A DNA stretch of 50,313 nucleotides from Nonomuraea terrae (GTDB lineage: Bacteria; Actinomycetota; Actinomycetes; Streptosporangiales; Streptosporangiaceae). Where the stretch lies: NCBI RefSeq assembly GCF_004348995.1, contig NZ_SMKQ01000046.1, forward strand, positions 1 through 50,313, in the 5' to 3' direction. Position numbers and translations under genes: made by a program. The notes below the pieces were generated by a model. That model was not told the origin of the DNA. It saw only the letters and a list, made by a program, of their open reading frames with translations, and searched no databases. How positions within the stretch are numbered: position 1 is the first letter of the stretch; each line of letters starts with the position of its first letter. Positions 30,761 to 40,274 of the stretch are shown here, piece by piece.

Positions 30761-31532
30761 GCGGCTCCCTCTCCCCGATCTTGGTCAGGCGCTGACCGGC
30801 GATCACCGCCGTGAAGCTCACCAGGAGCAGGATCGCCGCCAGCGCGTTGATCTCCGGGGTGACCCCGAAGCGAACCATGGAGTAGATGACGATCGGCAGC
30901 GTCGGATCGTCGTTGCCGATCGTGAAGAACGCGATCACGAACTCGTCCAGCGACAGCGTGAACGCCAGCAGCGCGCCCGCGACGATGCCCGGCGCGAGCT
31001 GCGGCAGCGTGATCTTCATGAACGTCGTCACCGGCCCGGCGCCGAGGTCCCGCGAGGCCTCCTCCAGCGAGGTGTCGGACCCGGCCAGCCGGGTGCGGAC
31101 CACCGCCGCCACGAACGCCATCGCGAACAGGGCGTGCGCCAGCACCACCGAGTACAGGCCGAGCGTCGACTGGACCATGCCGTAGAAGACCAGCAGCCCG
31201 ATCCCGAGCACCACGTCCGGTAGTACGGCCGGCATCAGCGCGACCGAGTCGAGCAGCTTGGACCTGGTGTGGCGGGCCAGGCCGACGGCCAGCAGCGTGC
31301 CGAGCACCGTGGCGATCACCGTCGAGCCGGCGGCCACCATGAGCGTGTTGACCAGGCCGTCCCTGACCCGCTCGTCGCCGGCCAGCTCGCCGTACCACTT
31401 GAGGCTGAAGCCCTCGAAGGTGTACGCCGACTCGCCGGCGTTGAAGGACATGACGACCAGCACGGCGATCGGCAGGTACAGGAAGACGTAGGACGCCCAG
31501 AACGGGACGTACAGCAACTTCGACCTACGCAC
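30747..31532 (-). CDS. potC: ABC importer permease, PotC type
   Basis: Second channel subunit of the importer, 261 residues with several hydrophobic helices starting at LLYVPFWASYVFLYLPIAVL. The coupling loop is EEASRDLGAGPVTTFMKITLPQLAPGI, and the family block AFTLSLDEFVIAFFT is present. It overlaps the PotB-like gene by eight bases and the PotA-like gene by 14. Confidence 0.92.
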   Translation of the reverse strand: MRRSKLLYVPFWASYVFLYLPIAVLVVMSFNAGESAYTFEGFSLKWYGELAGDERVRDGLVNTLMVAAGSTVIATVLGTLLAVGLARHTRSKLLDSVALMPAVLPDVVLGIGLLVFYGMVQSTLGLYSVVLAHALFAMAFVAAVVRTRLAGSDTSLEEASRDLGAGPVTTFMKITLPQLAPGIVAGALLAFTLSLDEFVIAFFTIGNDDPTLPIVIYSMVRFGVTPEINALAAILLLVSFTAVIAGQRLTKIGEREPRAQD

Positions 31533-32391
31533 GGCGGGCCACCCACGACTGCGCGACGAGCAGGACCACCAGCACCACGATGAGGGCCAGCGCCAGCGTC
31601 GCGCCGAACGGCCAGTCGCGCGCCTTGAGGAACTGGTCGCGGATCAGGTTGCCCACCATGATCGACTTGCTGCCTCCGAGCATCTCGGGGATGACGAAGT
31701 TGCCGAAGCTGGGCACGAACACGAACAGGCTGCCGGTCAGCACGCCCGGCATGGTGAGCGGCAGCGTGACCTTCCTGAACGTGGTGAACGCGGAGGCCCC
31801 GAGGTTGGACGAGGCCTCCCTGAGCTGCGGGTCGAGCCGGTCGATCGCGGCGTACAGCGGCAGCACCATCAGCGGCAGGTACGAGTACAGCAACCCCGTG
31901 ACGATCGCACCCTCGGTGTAGAGCACCTCCAGCGGCCCCAGCCCGAACACCTTCAGCGCGCTGTTGACCAGCCCGGGGCCGCTCAGCAGCATGATCCAGG
32001 CGTAGACCCGGATGAGGAAGTTCGTCCAGAACGGCAGCACGATCGCCACCAGCGCGATGGTCTTCCACTTGCGCGGCAGCCGGGCGATCACGTAGGCCGT
32101 CGGATAGCCGATCAGCAGGGCGATCAGCGTCGTGAGGGTCGCGATCTTCAGCGAGTCGACGAGCACGCCCAGGTAGAGCGGGTCGACGAGCCGCTCGAAG
32201 TTCTCGGCGGTGAACTCGTAGACCACCCCGCCGAACCGCCCGCGCCGGAACACCGTGGTGCTCAGCAGCAGCGCCAGCGGCACCAGCATGAACACGACGA
32301 GGTACGCCAGCCCGGGCGACAGGAACACGAACGCGCCCAGCCGGCGTCCGCGTGAGCGGTTCACCGGCCGGGCCTTGACCTCGGACTTCAC
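31525..32391 (-). CDS. potB: ABC importer permease, PotB type
   Basis: First channel subunit, 288 residues, with a basic cytoplasmic tail and a first membrane helix at LGAFVFLSPGLAYLVVFMLV. The coupling loop is REASSNLGASAFTTFRKVTLPLTMPGV, followed by SFGNFVIPEMLGG typical of PotB. The GTG at 32391 lies 11 bases after the binding protein stop, so the gene is co-transcribed. Confidence 0.92.
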   Translation of the reverse strand: MKSEVKARPVNRSRGRRLGAFVFLSPGLAYLVVFMLVPLALLLSTTVFRRGRFGGVVYEFTAENFERLVDPLYLGVLVDSLKIATLTTLIALLIGYPTAYVIARLPRKWKTIALVAIVLPFWTNFLIRVYAWIMLLSGPGLVNSALKVFGLGPLEVLYTEGAIVTGLLYSYLPLMVLPLYAAIDRLDPQLREASSNLGASAFTTFRKVTLPLTMPGVLTGSLFVFVPSFGNFVIPEMLGGSKSIMVGNLIRDQFLKARDWPFGATLALALIVVLVVLLVAQSWVARRA

Positions 32392-32402
32392 TACAACGAC
32401 AA

Positions 32403-33521
32403 CTACTTCGCCTGGACGTCGGCCGACAGGCGGGTGTACTTGGTGGACGCCTCGCCGAGGTCGATGATCGACTCACCGTTGAGCAGCTCGGCGGGCGAGA
32501 TGCCGAGCAGCGAGCCCTCGGCGATCTTCACCCGGTCCATGGCGGCCTTGTTGGGCACCTTGTAGTTGATGTTCTCGGCCGCCCAGCTGTGCACCTCGGG
32601 GTCGAGGATGTAGTTGATCAGGGCGTGCGCGGCCTCCTTGTTCTTGGAGGACTTCATGATCACCATGGTGTCCACCCAGAGGTCGCTGCCCTCCTTCGGC
32701 ACCACGAACTTGATGTTGCCCGACTTGTCGGTGGTCGGGCACCAGCCGTCCCACGCCTCGACCATGAGGGCCTCGCCGGACAGCAGGCGGTCGCCGAAGG
32801 TGGTGTCGTCGTAGGTGAGCAGGTGGGGCTTCTGCGCCATCAGAAGCTCCTTGACCTTCTCGATCTCGTCGTCCTTGTCGGTGTTGACCGAGTAGCCGAG
32901 GGCCTTGATGGCGGGCAGGGCCAGCCAGCGCTCGGTGGTCATCATCGTGACCTTCTTCTCGGCCCAGGCCGGGGGCTTCAAAATATCGTTCCAACTCGTC
33001 GGCGGAGTCTTCACGAGGTCGGATCGGTAGCAGATGCCGGTGGTGCCCCAGGTGTAGGGCACGGAGTACTTGTTGCCCTTGTCGTAGGAGAGCTGGGTGG
33101 CCTCGGGGTAGAGGTTGGCCAGGTTGGGGATCAGCTCGGGGTGGATCGGCTCCAGCAGACCCTGCTCGTTGAGGGCCTGGGCGTACTGGCCGGACACGAA
33201 CGCCACGTCGATGCCGCTGTCACCGGAGGCGGTGAGCTTCGCCATCGCGGTCTCGTTGGTCTCGTGCAGCTGGATCTTGATGTCCTGGACCTTGAGCTTC
33301 TCCTTGACCCGCTGGGCCAGCTCCTCGGGCAGGTAGCCATCCCACACTGTCACTGCGAGGCTCTGCTTGCTGAGGTCTGCGTTGGGCTTGAGCTGTTCGG
33401 CCGCCACCGTCGTTGAGTTGGAGCCTGACGACGACTCACCCCCGCACGCCGCTACGGCGAGCGCGAGGCCGACCACCGCCATGGTGGCCGGGAGACGACG
33501 GGTGAACCGGGTACGGGACAC
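32403..33521 (-). CDS. potD: ABC importer substrate-binding lipoprotein, PotD type
   Basis: Extracytoplasmic binding lipoprotein of the Pot-type importer, 372 residues. The signal peptide ends in lipobox AVAAC (Cys at about 26) followed by a Ser-rich linker. PotD-family blocks: SLAVTVWDGYLPEEL, SGIDVAFVSGQYAQAL, KYSVPYTWGTTGICY, SWNDILKPPAW and EGSDLWVDTMVIMKSS. The Trp/Asp/Glu residues that bind polyamines in PotD are only partly recognisable, so the ligand may be another cationic compound. It heads the operon. Its promoter region is shared with the phosphotransferase gene and contains the palindrome at 33667-33682. Confidence 0.9.
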   Translation of the reverse strand: MSRTRFTRRLPATMAVVGLALAVAACGGESSSGSNSTTVAAEQLKPNADLSKQSLAVTVWDGYLPEELAQRVKEKLKVQDIKIQLHETNETAMAKLTASGDSGIDVAFVSGQYAQALNEQGLLEPIHPELIPNLANLYPEATQLSYDKGNKYSVPYTWGTTGICYRSDLVKTPPTSWNDILKPPAWAEKKVTMMTTERWLALPAIKALGYSVNTDKDDEIEKVKELLMAQKPHLLTYDDTTFGDRLLSGEALMVEAWDGWCPTTDKSGNIKFVVPKEGSDLWVDTMVIMKSSKNKEAAHALINYILDPEVHSWAAENINYKVPNKAAMDRVKIAEGSLLGISPAELLNGESIIDLGEASTKYTRLSADVQAK

Positions 33522-33666
33522 GGCCGCTACTCCTTCTGAAATTAGCGATGTAAGAGGGGTCGCGCGACCTTACCGGGCACGGCAGACCAGAGATGGAGTG
33601 TTGCAGCAGATATCAACATCGGCAAGACTTTTCCGGACATTGCTACCAGGATGTTTGGTTGTTCAG

Positions 33667-33682
33667 TTGAATTGGGATTCAA
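33667..33682. promoter_or_regulatory. Operator-like palindrome 3 of the TetR-linked module
   Basis: TTGAATTGGGATTCAA, nearly perfect inverted repeat with the same arms as the copy at 29012. It lies between the PotD-like gene (start 33521, leftwards) and the phosphotransferase gene (rightwards), so it could control both. Confidence 0.6.
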
Positions 33683-33690
33683 TAACCGCA

Positions 33691-34845
33691 CGCTTGATCT
33701 CACTGGGTGAGAAGCCCCTCACGGCCCGAGATCGCGGGCTCTCCGCAGCCCTTGTCGGGGCGCTGGCCGACGACCCGCCGCCGCCGTTCGCGGTCCGGCG
33801 ATTTCTGCCGTTGCCCACTTTCTCGCACACCGGAGATGCTCGCGACACTGGGGTCCCAGGTGAACGGGACTTCGGGCCGCACGTGGACCAGACAAACCAT
33901 TCGGTTGTCGTGGGCGAGAGCGTGGTCGTGAAGTGGCTGACCCCGCCCGCGCCGCTGCCTCATCCGGCACTGGACATTTTCCCGCATCTCGTCGCGGCGC
34001 AATTCCGCGGCACCGCGCCGCCGTACGCGGCGCTGACCGCGGAGCTGGACGGCCGCGAGCACCTGCTGGCCCTGGTGACGGGCTATCTGCCCGAGGCGAG
34101 GGACGGCTGGGAGTGGTGCGTGGACGAGGCCGAGGCCGGCCGCACCGCCTTCGCCTCCGACCTCGGCCACCTCACCGCCGATCTGCACCTCGCCCTGTCC
34201 ACGTTCCCGGAACCCGGCGACGCCGGCCCCATCGACGCCGGCCCCATCGACGCGGGCCCCATCGGCGCGGGCCCGATCGGCGCGGGCGGCCGGGCGGAGG
34301 GCGCGCTCGCCGAGGCGCTCGACCTGACCGGCGGGGAGGACGGCGCGTGGCTGGCCTCGCGCGCCGGCGCCCTGCGGCGGGATCTGGCCCCACTGGCCGC
34401 CCCCATCGGCACCCCGCTGATCCGGATCCACGGCGACCTGCACGTGGGCCAGATCCTCCGGTGGCGCGACGGTTACGCGGTCATCGACTTCGACGGCAAC
34501 CCCACGGTCGCCGGCGCGGACCTGCGCCAGCCGGCCGCCAGGGACGTCGCCCAGCTCACCACCAGCCTCGACCACGTGGCCCAGGTGGCGATCAAGCGCA
34601 GGTCCGTCCCGCCCGCCCGGGCCACCGCGTGGACGGGCGCGGCACGGGCGGCGCTGCTGACCGCCTACCGCGACCGGCTGGCCGAGCGGGGCGGGCCCGG
34701 CCTGCTGGACGAGCGCCTGCTCCGCCCCTTCGAGGTGGAGCAGGAGTGCCGCGAGCTCATCTACGCCGCCCGCCACCTGCCCCGCTGGCGTTACGCCCCC
34801 ATGGGCGTGCTGCGCACCTGGTACCCAGAGGAGAAGATTTCGTGA
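33691..34845 (+). CDS. Maltokinase/glucosamine-kinase-like phosphotransferase (APH fold)
   Basis: Small-molecule kinase with the aminoglycoside-phosphotransferase fold. Its C-lobe has the catalytic loop HGDLHVGQI and the metal site VIDFDGNP, followed by RDVAQLTTSLDHVA, an arrangement I associate with actinobacterial maltokinases and the glucosamine kinases described from Streptacidiphilus. The N-lobe Lys is probably in SVVVKWLTPP. The start is uncertain: no ATG or GTG is well placed, and the TTG at 33691 is used here; the frame is open further upstream. A 15-base tandem repeat inserts AGPI-type units at 34219-34290. The SIS-domain gene follows with a four-base overlap. The amino-sugar substrate is inferred from that neighbour and the family. 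Confidence 0.8.
   Translation, partial: RLISLGEKPLTARDRGLSAALVGALADDPPPPFAVRRFLPLPTFSHTGDARDTGVPGERDFGPHVDQTNHSVVVGESVVVKWLTPPAPLPHPALDIFPHLVAAQFRGTAPPYAALTAELDGREHLLALVTGYLPEARDGWEWCVDEAEAGRTAFASDLGHLTADLHLALSTFPEPGDAGPIDAGPIDAGPIGAGPIGAGGRAEGALAEALDLTGGEDGAWLASRAGALRRDLAPLAAPIGTPLIRIHGDLHVGQILRWRDGYAVIDFDGNPTVAGADLRQPAARDVAQLTTSLDHVAQVAIKRRSVPPARATAWTGAARAALLTAYRDRLAERGGPGLLDERLLRPFEVEQECRELIYAARHLPRWRYAPMGVLRTWYPEEKIS
34219..34290 (+). repeat. 15-base tandem repeat inside the kinase gene
   Basis: Four full units and one partial unit close to GACGCCGGCCCCATC encode D/G-A-G-P-I pentapeptides. The first two units are identical and the later ones drift by a few bases. They lie in a surface-loop region between the N-lobe and the catalytic loop. 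Confidence 0.85.
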
Positions 34846-35795
34846 ATTCCGAGCTCTACCTGTCCGACCTGGAGGCCAAGCCCGAGTCGCTGGCCGCGCT
34901 GGCCGGCGTGCTGCGGGCGGAGGATCCGTTCGCGGGGCTCCCCCGGGACGTCCGCCGGGTGTTGTTCCTCGGCATGGGCAGCTCCCGTTACGCCGCCGGC
35001 GTGGCCGCCCTGCGCCTGCGGGCCGCCGGGGTGGACGCCCACGCCGAGTACGCCTCGGCCGCCGCGAGTTTCCCGCCCGCCGCCGGCACCCTGGTGATCC
35101 CGATCTCGGCGACCGGCACGAGCCGCGAGACGCTGGACGCCACGGCCCGCTACACCGGCGGAGCGGCCATCCTGGCCGCACTCACCAACCGGCCGGGATC
35201 GCCGCTGGCCCAGGCGGCCGACCTGGTGGTCCCCATGCACGCGGGCGAGGAGCGCGGCGGCGTCGCCTGCCGGACGTTCCAGCACACCCTCGCCCTGCTG
35301 CTGGCCCTGGAGGCCCGCCTCACCGGCCGCGGCCGCGACGTGCCGGCCCTGCTCGACAAGACGGCGCAGGCCACGGCCGACCTGCTCGACCGCAGGGACG
35401 AATGGCTGCCGCCGGCCATCGAGCTGCTCGACGGCCCGCACGGCGTCTACACGATCGCGCCGGCCGAGCGCCTGTCCTCGGCGGAGCAGTCGGCGCTGAT
35501 GTTCCGCGAGGGCCCGCGCCGCCCGGCGGACGCCTGCGAGAGCGGCGACTGGTCGCACGTGGACGTCTACCTCACCAAGACCCTGGACTACCGCGCGCTG
35601 CTCTTCCCCGGCTCCCGCTACGACGACCAGGCCATGGACTGGGTACGCGAGCGCGGCTCGACGGTGGTCGCCGTCGGCGCGGCGGTGAAGGACGCCTCGG
35701 CGGTGATCCGGTACGCGCACGACGACGACCCGGACGTCGCCCTGCTGACCGAGACGCTGGTGGCCGAGCTCGTCGCCGCGACGTGGTGGGACTGA
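34842..35795 (+). CDS. SIS-domain sugar isomerase/deaminase-like protein
   Basis: Double-SIS protein of 317 residues, like the isomerase half of glucosamine-fructose-6-phosphate aminotransferase and AgaS/FrlB-type deaminases. The first SIS domain shows FLGMGSSRYAAG and SATGTSRETLDA, the phosphosugar-binding loops; the second begins near GVYTIAPAERLSSAEQSALM and has FREGPRRPADACESGDWSH. GTG start in a GTGA overlap with the kinase gene and AGGAG upstream. With the kinase it would phosphorylate an amino sugar and then isomerise or deaminate the phosphate. It ends four bases before the facing GTPase gene. Confidence 0.87.
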   Translation: MNSELYLSDLEAKPESLAALAGVLRAEDPFAGLPRDVRRVLFLGMGSSRYAAGVAALRLRAAGVDAHAEYASAAASFPPAAGTLVIPISATGTSRETLDATARYTGGAAILAALTNRPGSPLAQAADLVVPMHAGEERGGVACRTFQHTLALLLALEARLTGRGRDVPALLDKTAQATADLLDRRDEWLPPAIELLDGPHGVYTIAPAERLSSAEQSALMFREGPRRPADACESGDWSHVDVYLTKTLDYRALLFPGSRYDDQAMDWVRERGSTVVAVGAAVKDASAVIRYAHDDDPDVALLTETLVAELVAATWWD

Positions 35796-35799
35796 GCGC

Positions 35800-36366
35800 T
35801 CAGCCGAACCGTACCGACATCGCGTGCTCTACCAGCGTGATCAGGGTGTCCTTGACCGCCTGGCGGGCCCGCGCGTCGGTGCGGACGATCGGCACGTGCG
35901 GCGAGAGCGTCAGCGCCTCCCGCACCTCGCTCTCGATGTGCGGGAACTCGCCGTCCCAGCCGTTCAGCCCGACGACGAACGGGATGCCGGTGTCCTCGAA
36001 GTAGTCGACCGCGGGGAAGCTGTCGGCCAGCCGCCGCGAGTCGACCAGCACCACGGCGCCGATCGCGCCGCGCACGAGGTCGTCCCACATGAACCAGAAG
36101 CGGTGCTGGCCCGGGGTGCCGAACAGGTAGAGGATCAGGTCGTCGTCGATCGAGACCCGGCCGAAGTCCAGCGCCACGGTGGTGGTCGACTTGCCGGGCG
36201 TGTGGGCGAGGTCGTCGACTCCCACGGAGGCGTCGGTCATCACCGCCTCGGTGGTCAGCGGCGTGATCTCGGAGACGGAGCCCACGAACGTGGTCTTGCC
36301 GACGCCGAACCCGCCCGCCACGACGATCTTCGTGGAGGTGAGCCCGCTAGAGCCTGCGAAGTCCAC
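35800..36366 (-). CDS. cvnD: Conservon small GTPase, CvnD-like (conservon 4)
   Basis: 188-residue GTPase. P-loop GGFGVGKTTFVGSVSEI, switch STTTVALDFGRVSIDDD, G3 block LFGTPGQHRFWFMWDD, NGWDG-type segment at GLNGWDGEFP. More diverged than the other three complete copies: SSG replaces SSPG at the N-terminus and several core positions differ (VALDF, SIDDD, DSRRLADSFPAVDYFED). GTG start at 36366, 20 bases inside the DUF742 gene. It belongs to a conservon with no kinase gene. Confidence 0.92.
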   Translation of the reverse strand: MDFAGSSGLTSTKIVVAGGFGVGKTTFVGSVSEITPLTTEAVMTDASVGVDDLAHTPGKSTTTVALDFGRVSIDDDLILYLFGTPGQHRFWFMWDDLVRGAIGAVVLVDSRRLADSFPAVDYFEDTGIPFVVGLNGWDGEFPHIESEVREALTLSPHVPIVRTDARARQAVKDTLITLVEHAMSVRFG

Positions 36367-36658
36367 TGAGCACCCTTTCGAGCAGGCCCCTGCCGGTCGG
36401 GCCCGCCTCAAGCTGCGGCTGGTACACCCGGACCAGCCCATCGGCCTCCATGTCGGCGACCAGCGCCCGCGTCACCCCGAGGGGGACGGCGAGGAGCGAA
36501 GAGAGCTCCGCCACGGATCGCACCCGCCGGCACAGCTCACTGATGGCGCGGTGTTCGCGGGTGTAGGTCGTGCCGAGCTGCGCCGAGGTCGCCGACGATA
36601 CCAGGGCTTCCACGGCAAGATCATCCGGCTCCCCGTCCTGCCACGGCCTCATCACCAC
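36347..36658 (-). CDS. cvnC: Short DUF742 protein, CvnC-like (conservon 4)
   Basis: 103 residues, shorter than the 120-144 of the other copies. The N-terminal RPYAVTGGR box is absent; the protein begins MVMRPWQDGEPDDLAVEALV. The winged-helix part is kept (RSVAELSSLLAVPLGVTRAL, DMEADGLVRVYQPQ) and the end is the shared LLERVLSGLRRL. ATG start overlapping the roadblock stop by seven bases. The loss of the box goes with the loss of the kinase in this conservon, which may mean the box is needed for kinase contact; that is inference. Confidence 0.87.
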   Translation of the reverse strand: MVMRPWQDGEPDDLAVEALVSSATSAQLGTTYTREHRAISELCRRVRSVAELSSLLAVPLGVTRALVADMEADGLVRVYQPQLEAGPTGRGLLERVLSGLRRL

Positions 36659-37074
36659 GGGCGCCTGGCGGACAGCTCCGCGCGCACGGCGGGAGTGAGC
36701 ACCTGACCTGCGCGTTCGACCAGGATCGTCATCTGGTACGCGACCAGGCCCATGTCGCAGTCGGGCGTGGCCAGCACCGCCAGGCTGGAGCCGTCGCTGA
36801 TCGACATCACCAGCAGCAGGCCGCGGTGCATCTCCACGATGGTCTGCACGACCGCTCCGCCCTCGAACACGCGGGCCGAGCCATGGGTGAGGCTCACGAG
36901 CCCGGCGGCGATGGCGGCGAGTTGGTCGGCCCGGTCTTTCGGGAACCCGCGGGAGAACGCCATGGGCAGGCCGTCCGCGGAGACCACGACGGCGTGCGCC
37001 ACGCCGGGAACCTCGTCGACGAAGCCGGAGACCAGCCAGTTGAGGTCTCTGGCGGCCTGGCTCAGCTCCTTCAT
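36652..37074 (-). CDS. cvnB: Roadblock/LC7 protein, CvnB-like (conservon 4)
   Basis: 140 residues. LNWLVSGFVDEVPGVAHAVV, DGLPMAFSRGFPKDRADQL and TPDCDMGLVAYQMTILVERA place it in the family. ATG at 37074 with GGGAGG upstream; an in-frame start four codons earlier has no such site. Here it is the first gene of its operon. The next gene upstream is the divergent betaine-type importer, 234 bases away, and I found no kinase remnant in between. Confidence 0.92.
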   Translation of the reverse strand: MKELSQAARDLNWLVSGFVDEVPGVAHAVVVSADGLPMAFSRGFPKDRADQLAAIAAGLVSLTHGSARVFEGGAVVQTIVEMHRGLLLVMSISDGSSLAVLATPDCDMGLVAYQMTILVERAGQVLTPAVRAELSARRPW

Positions 37075-37308
37075 GAGCCCTCCCACAAGCTCGTCTTCTC
37101 GGTCACGCGCCCGTATCAGAATTTAGACCAGCAATAGCGGTAATTTCACCCCACTCTTCGAAGCCGCTGATGCGGAAATAAACCTTTAACATGATAAATG
37201 TCCACTAATGAGCGTTTGGCACGTTCCAAGACAGATCTCTGAACGATCACGCCGTTGAGAATGTCGCTATTCACGACATATGTTGAGCGCGGCAACGAGG
37301 AGGCGGGC

Positions 37309-38360
<1,052 letters not shown>

Positions 38361-38364
<4 letters not shown>

Positions 38365-40274
38365 GCAGCACGGCCGTCAGCGCGGCCTCCGGGCTCCGAC
38401 TGCCGAGATGGGCGGCCCCGGCAGGGGTGGCGGTCGTCCTCGCGGCGGCGTACGTGGTCTTCCGCGGCACGGCGACGCTGCCGCACGACGACGAGGCGCC
38501 GCAGTTCCTGGCCGTCACCGAGCTGCGCGAGTGGATCGACGACCACCGCAACGACAACCCGCTCTTCCTGTACTTCCTCAACTACATCCGGCTGTTCGTG
38601 GGCGCGCTCCACACCCTCTTCCAGAGCGTGTTGCACGCTCTCGGCTGGCCGGGGATCACCGGTGTCATGGGGGCGCTGGCCTGGCTCGCGGGCGGGTGGC
38701 GGGTCGCGCTGGTCGCGGTCGCGGGCGTGAGCGCGTTCGGGGTGCTCGGGTTGTGGGAGTCGAGCGTGGACACGCTGGCCCTGGTCGGGGTGGCGGTGCT
38801 GCTGTCGCTGGCGATCGGGGTCCCGGTGGGCGTCTGGGCGGGGCTGTCCGCCCGTGCGCGCCGTGCGGTCACCCCGGTGCTGGACGTCATGCAGATCATG
38901 CCGACGTTCGCGTATCTGGCGCCGCTCGCGTTGTTCTTCCACATCGGCGCGCCGGCCGGGGCCATCGCGACGATGATCTACGCGATCCCGCCAGCCATCC
39001 GCATCACCGCGCTGGCCGTCTCGGAGGTCTCCCCCACGGCGGTCGAGGCGTCGGCCTCGCTCGGGGCCACCCGCCGGCAGACGTTGGTCAAGGTCTACCT
39101 GCCGCTGGCCAGGTCCACGATGGCGCTGGCGGTCAACCAGACGATCATGATGGCGCTGTCCATGGTCGTCATCGCGAGCCTGATCTCCGCGCCCGGCCTG
39201 GGCGGCGACATCATCCGCGGCCTGTCCCGCGCCCAGGTCGGCATCATGCTGCCGGCCGGCGTGGCCATCGTCGTCATGGCGGTGGTGCTCGACCGCATGA
39301 CGATGGCCCTGGTCGACAGAGACCCGCACACCCGCCTCCGGCGGCTCGACCTCCTCGCGGCCGGCGTGCCGGCCGCCGCCGGAGTCGCGCTCATCCCCTT
39401 GCTGCCCCGGGTCTGGCCCGAGAGCCTCACGATCAACGTGGTCGCCGAGGTCAACCAGGCCGTGGCGTGGGCGGAGACGAACTGGTACGCGGTGACCACG
39501 TTCGCCAAGGACGCGACCACGTACGCCCTGCTCAACCCGCTGGAGTCGCTGCTCACCTCGGCGCCCTGGTGGCTGGTCGCCCTCGCGGTGCTGACCGTCG
39601 CCTGGCGGGTCAGCGGCCCGCGGCGCGCCCTGACGGCGCTGGCCTGTCTGCTGGGGATCGCGCTGCTCGGCGTCTGGGAGCACACCATGCAGACGATGAC
39701 CACGGTCGCCGTCGCGGTGCTGCTGACGCTGACGATCGGGCTGGTGCTCGGGGTGGCCGCGGCCCGCTCGCCGCGGTTCTCGGCCGTGCAGCGTCCGCTG
39801 CTGGACGCCGCGCAGACCATGCCCGCGTTCGTGTACCTGCTGCCCGCGCTGGCGCTGTTCGGGACGACGAGGTTCACGGCGATCTTCGCCTCCGTCGTCT
39901 ACGCGGTGCCGCCGGTGGTGCGCCTGGTCGAGGACGGCATCAGGACCGTGCCCGCCCCCGTCGTCGAGGCCGCCGTCTCCACGGGCTCGACGCCGGGACA
40001 GCTGCTGTGGAAGGTGCAGCTGCCCATGGCGCGGCCGGCCATCCTGCTGGCGGCCAACCAGGGCATCGTGATGACGCTGGCCATGGTGGTCATCGGCGGT
40101 CTGGTCGGGGCGGGGGCCCTCGGCTACGACGTGGTCAGCGGTTTCTCCCAGCGGACGGACTTCGGCATGGGGTTCGTGGCCGGCGTCGCGACCGTCCTGC
40201 TCGGGATCATGCTCGACCGCATCACGCAGGGCGCCGACAGACGTCCGTCCCCCCGAAAGAGGAAAGTGACATGA
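38361..40274 (+). CDS. Double-length ABC importer permease, ProW/OpuAB type
   Basis: 637-residue membrane protein made of two consecutive permease domains. The first coupling loop is [28 protein letters not shown] (about residues 225-252); the second is [26 protein letters not shown] (about 534-559). Each domain has the ProW-type series VAVLLxLxIG, then MPxFxYLxPxxLFF-like text ([15 protein letters not shown] and [15 protein letters not shown]). Normal ProW proteins carry one such domain and work as homodimers, so this fusion would make the full pore from one chain. ATGA overlap with the ATPase gene; the binding protein gene overlaps its stop. Confidence 0.9.
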
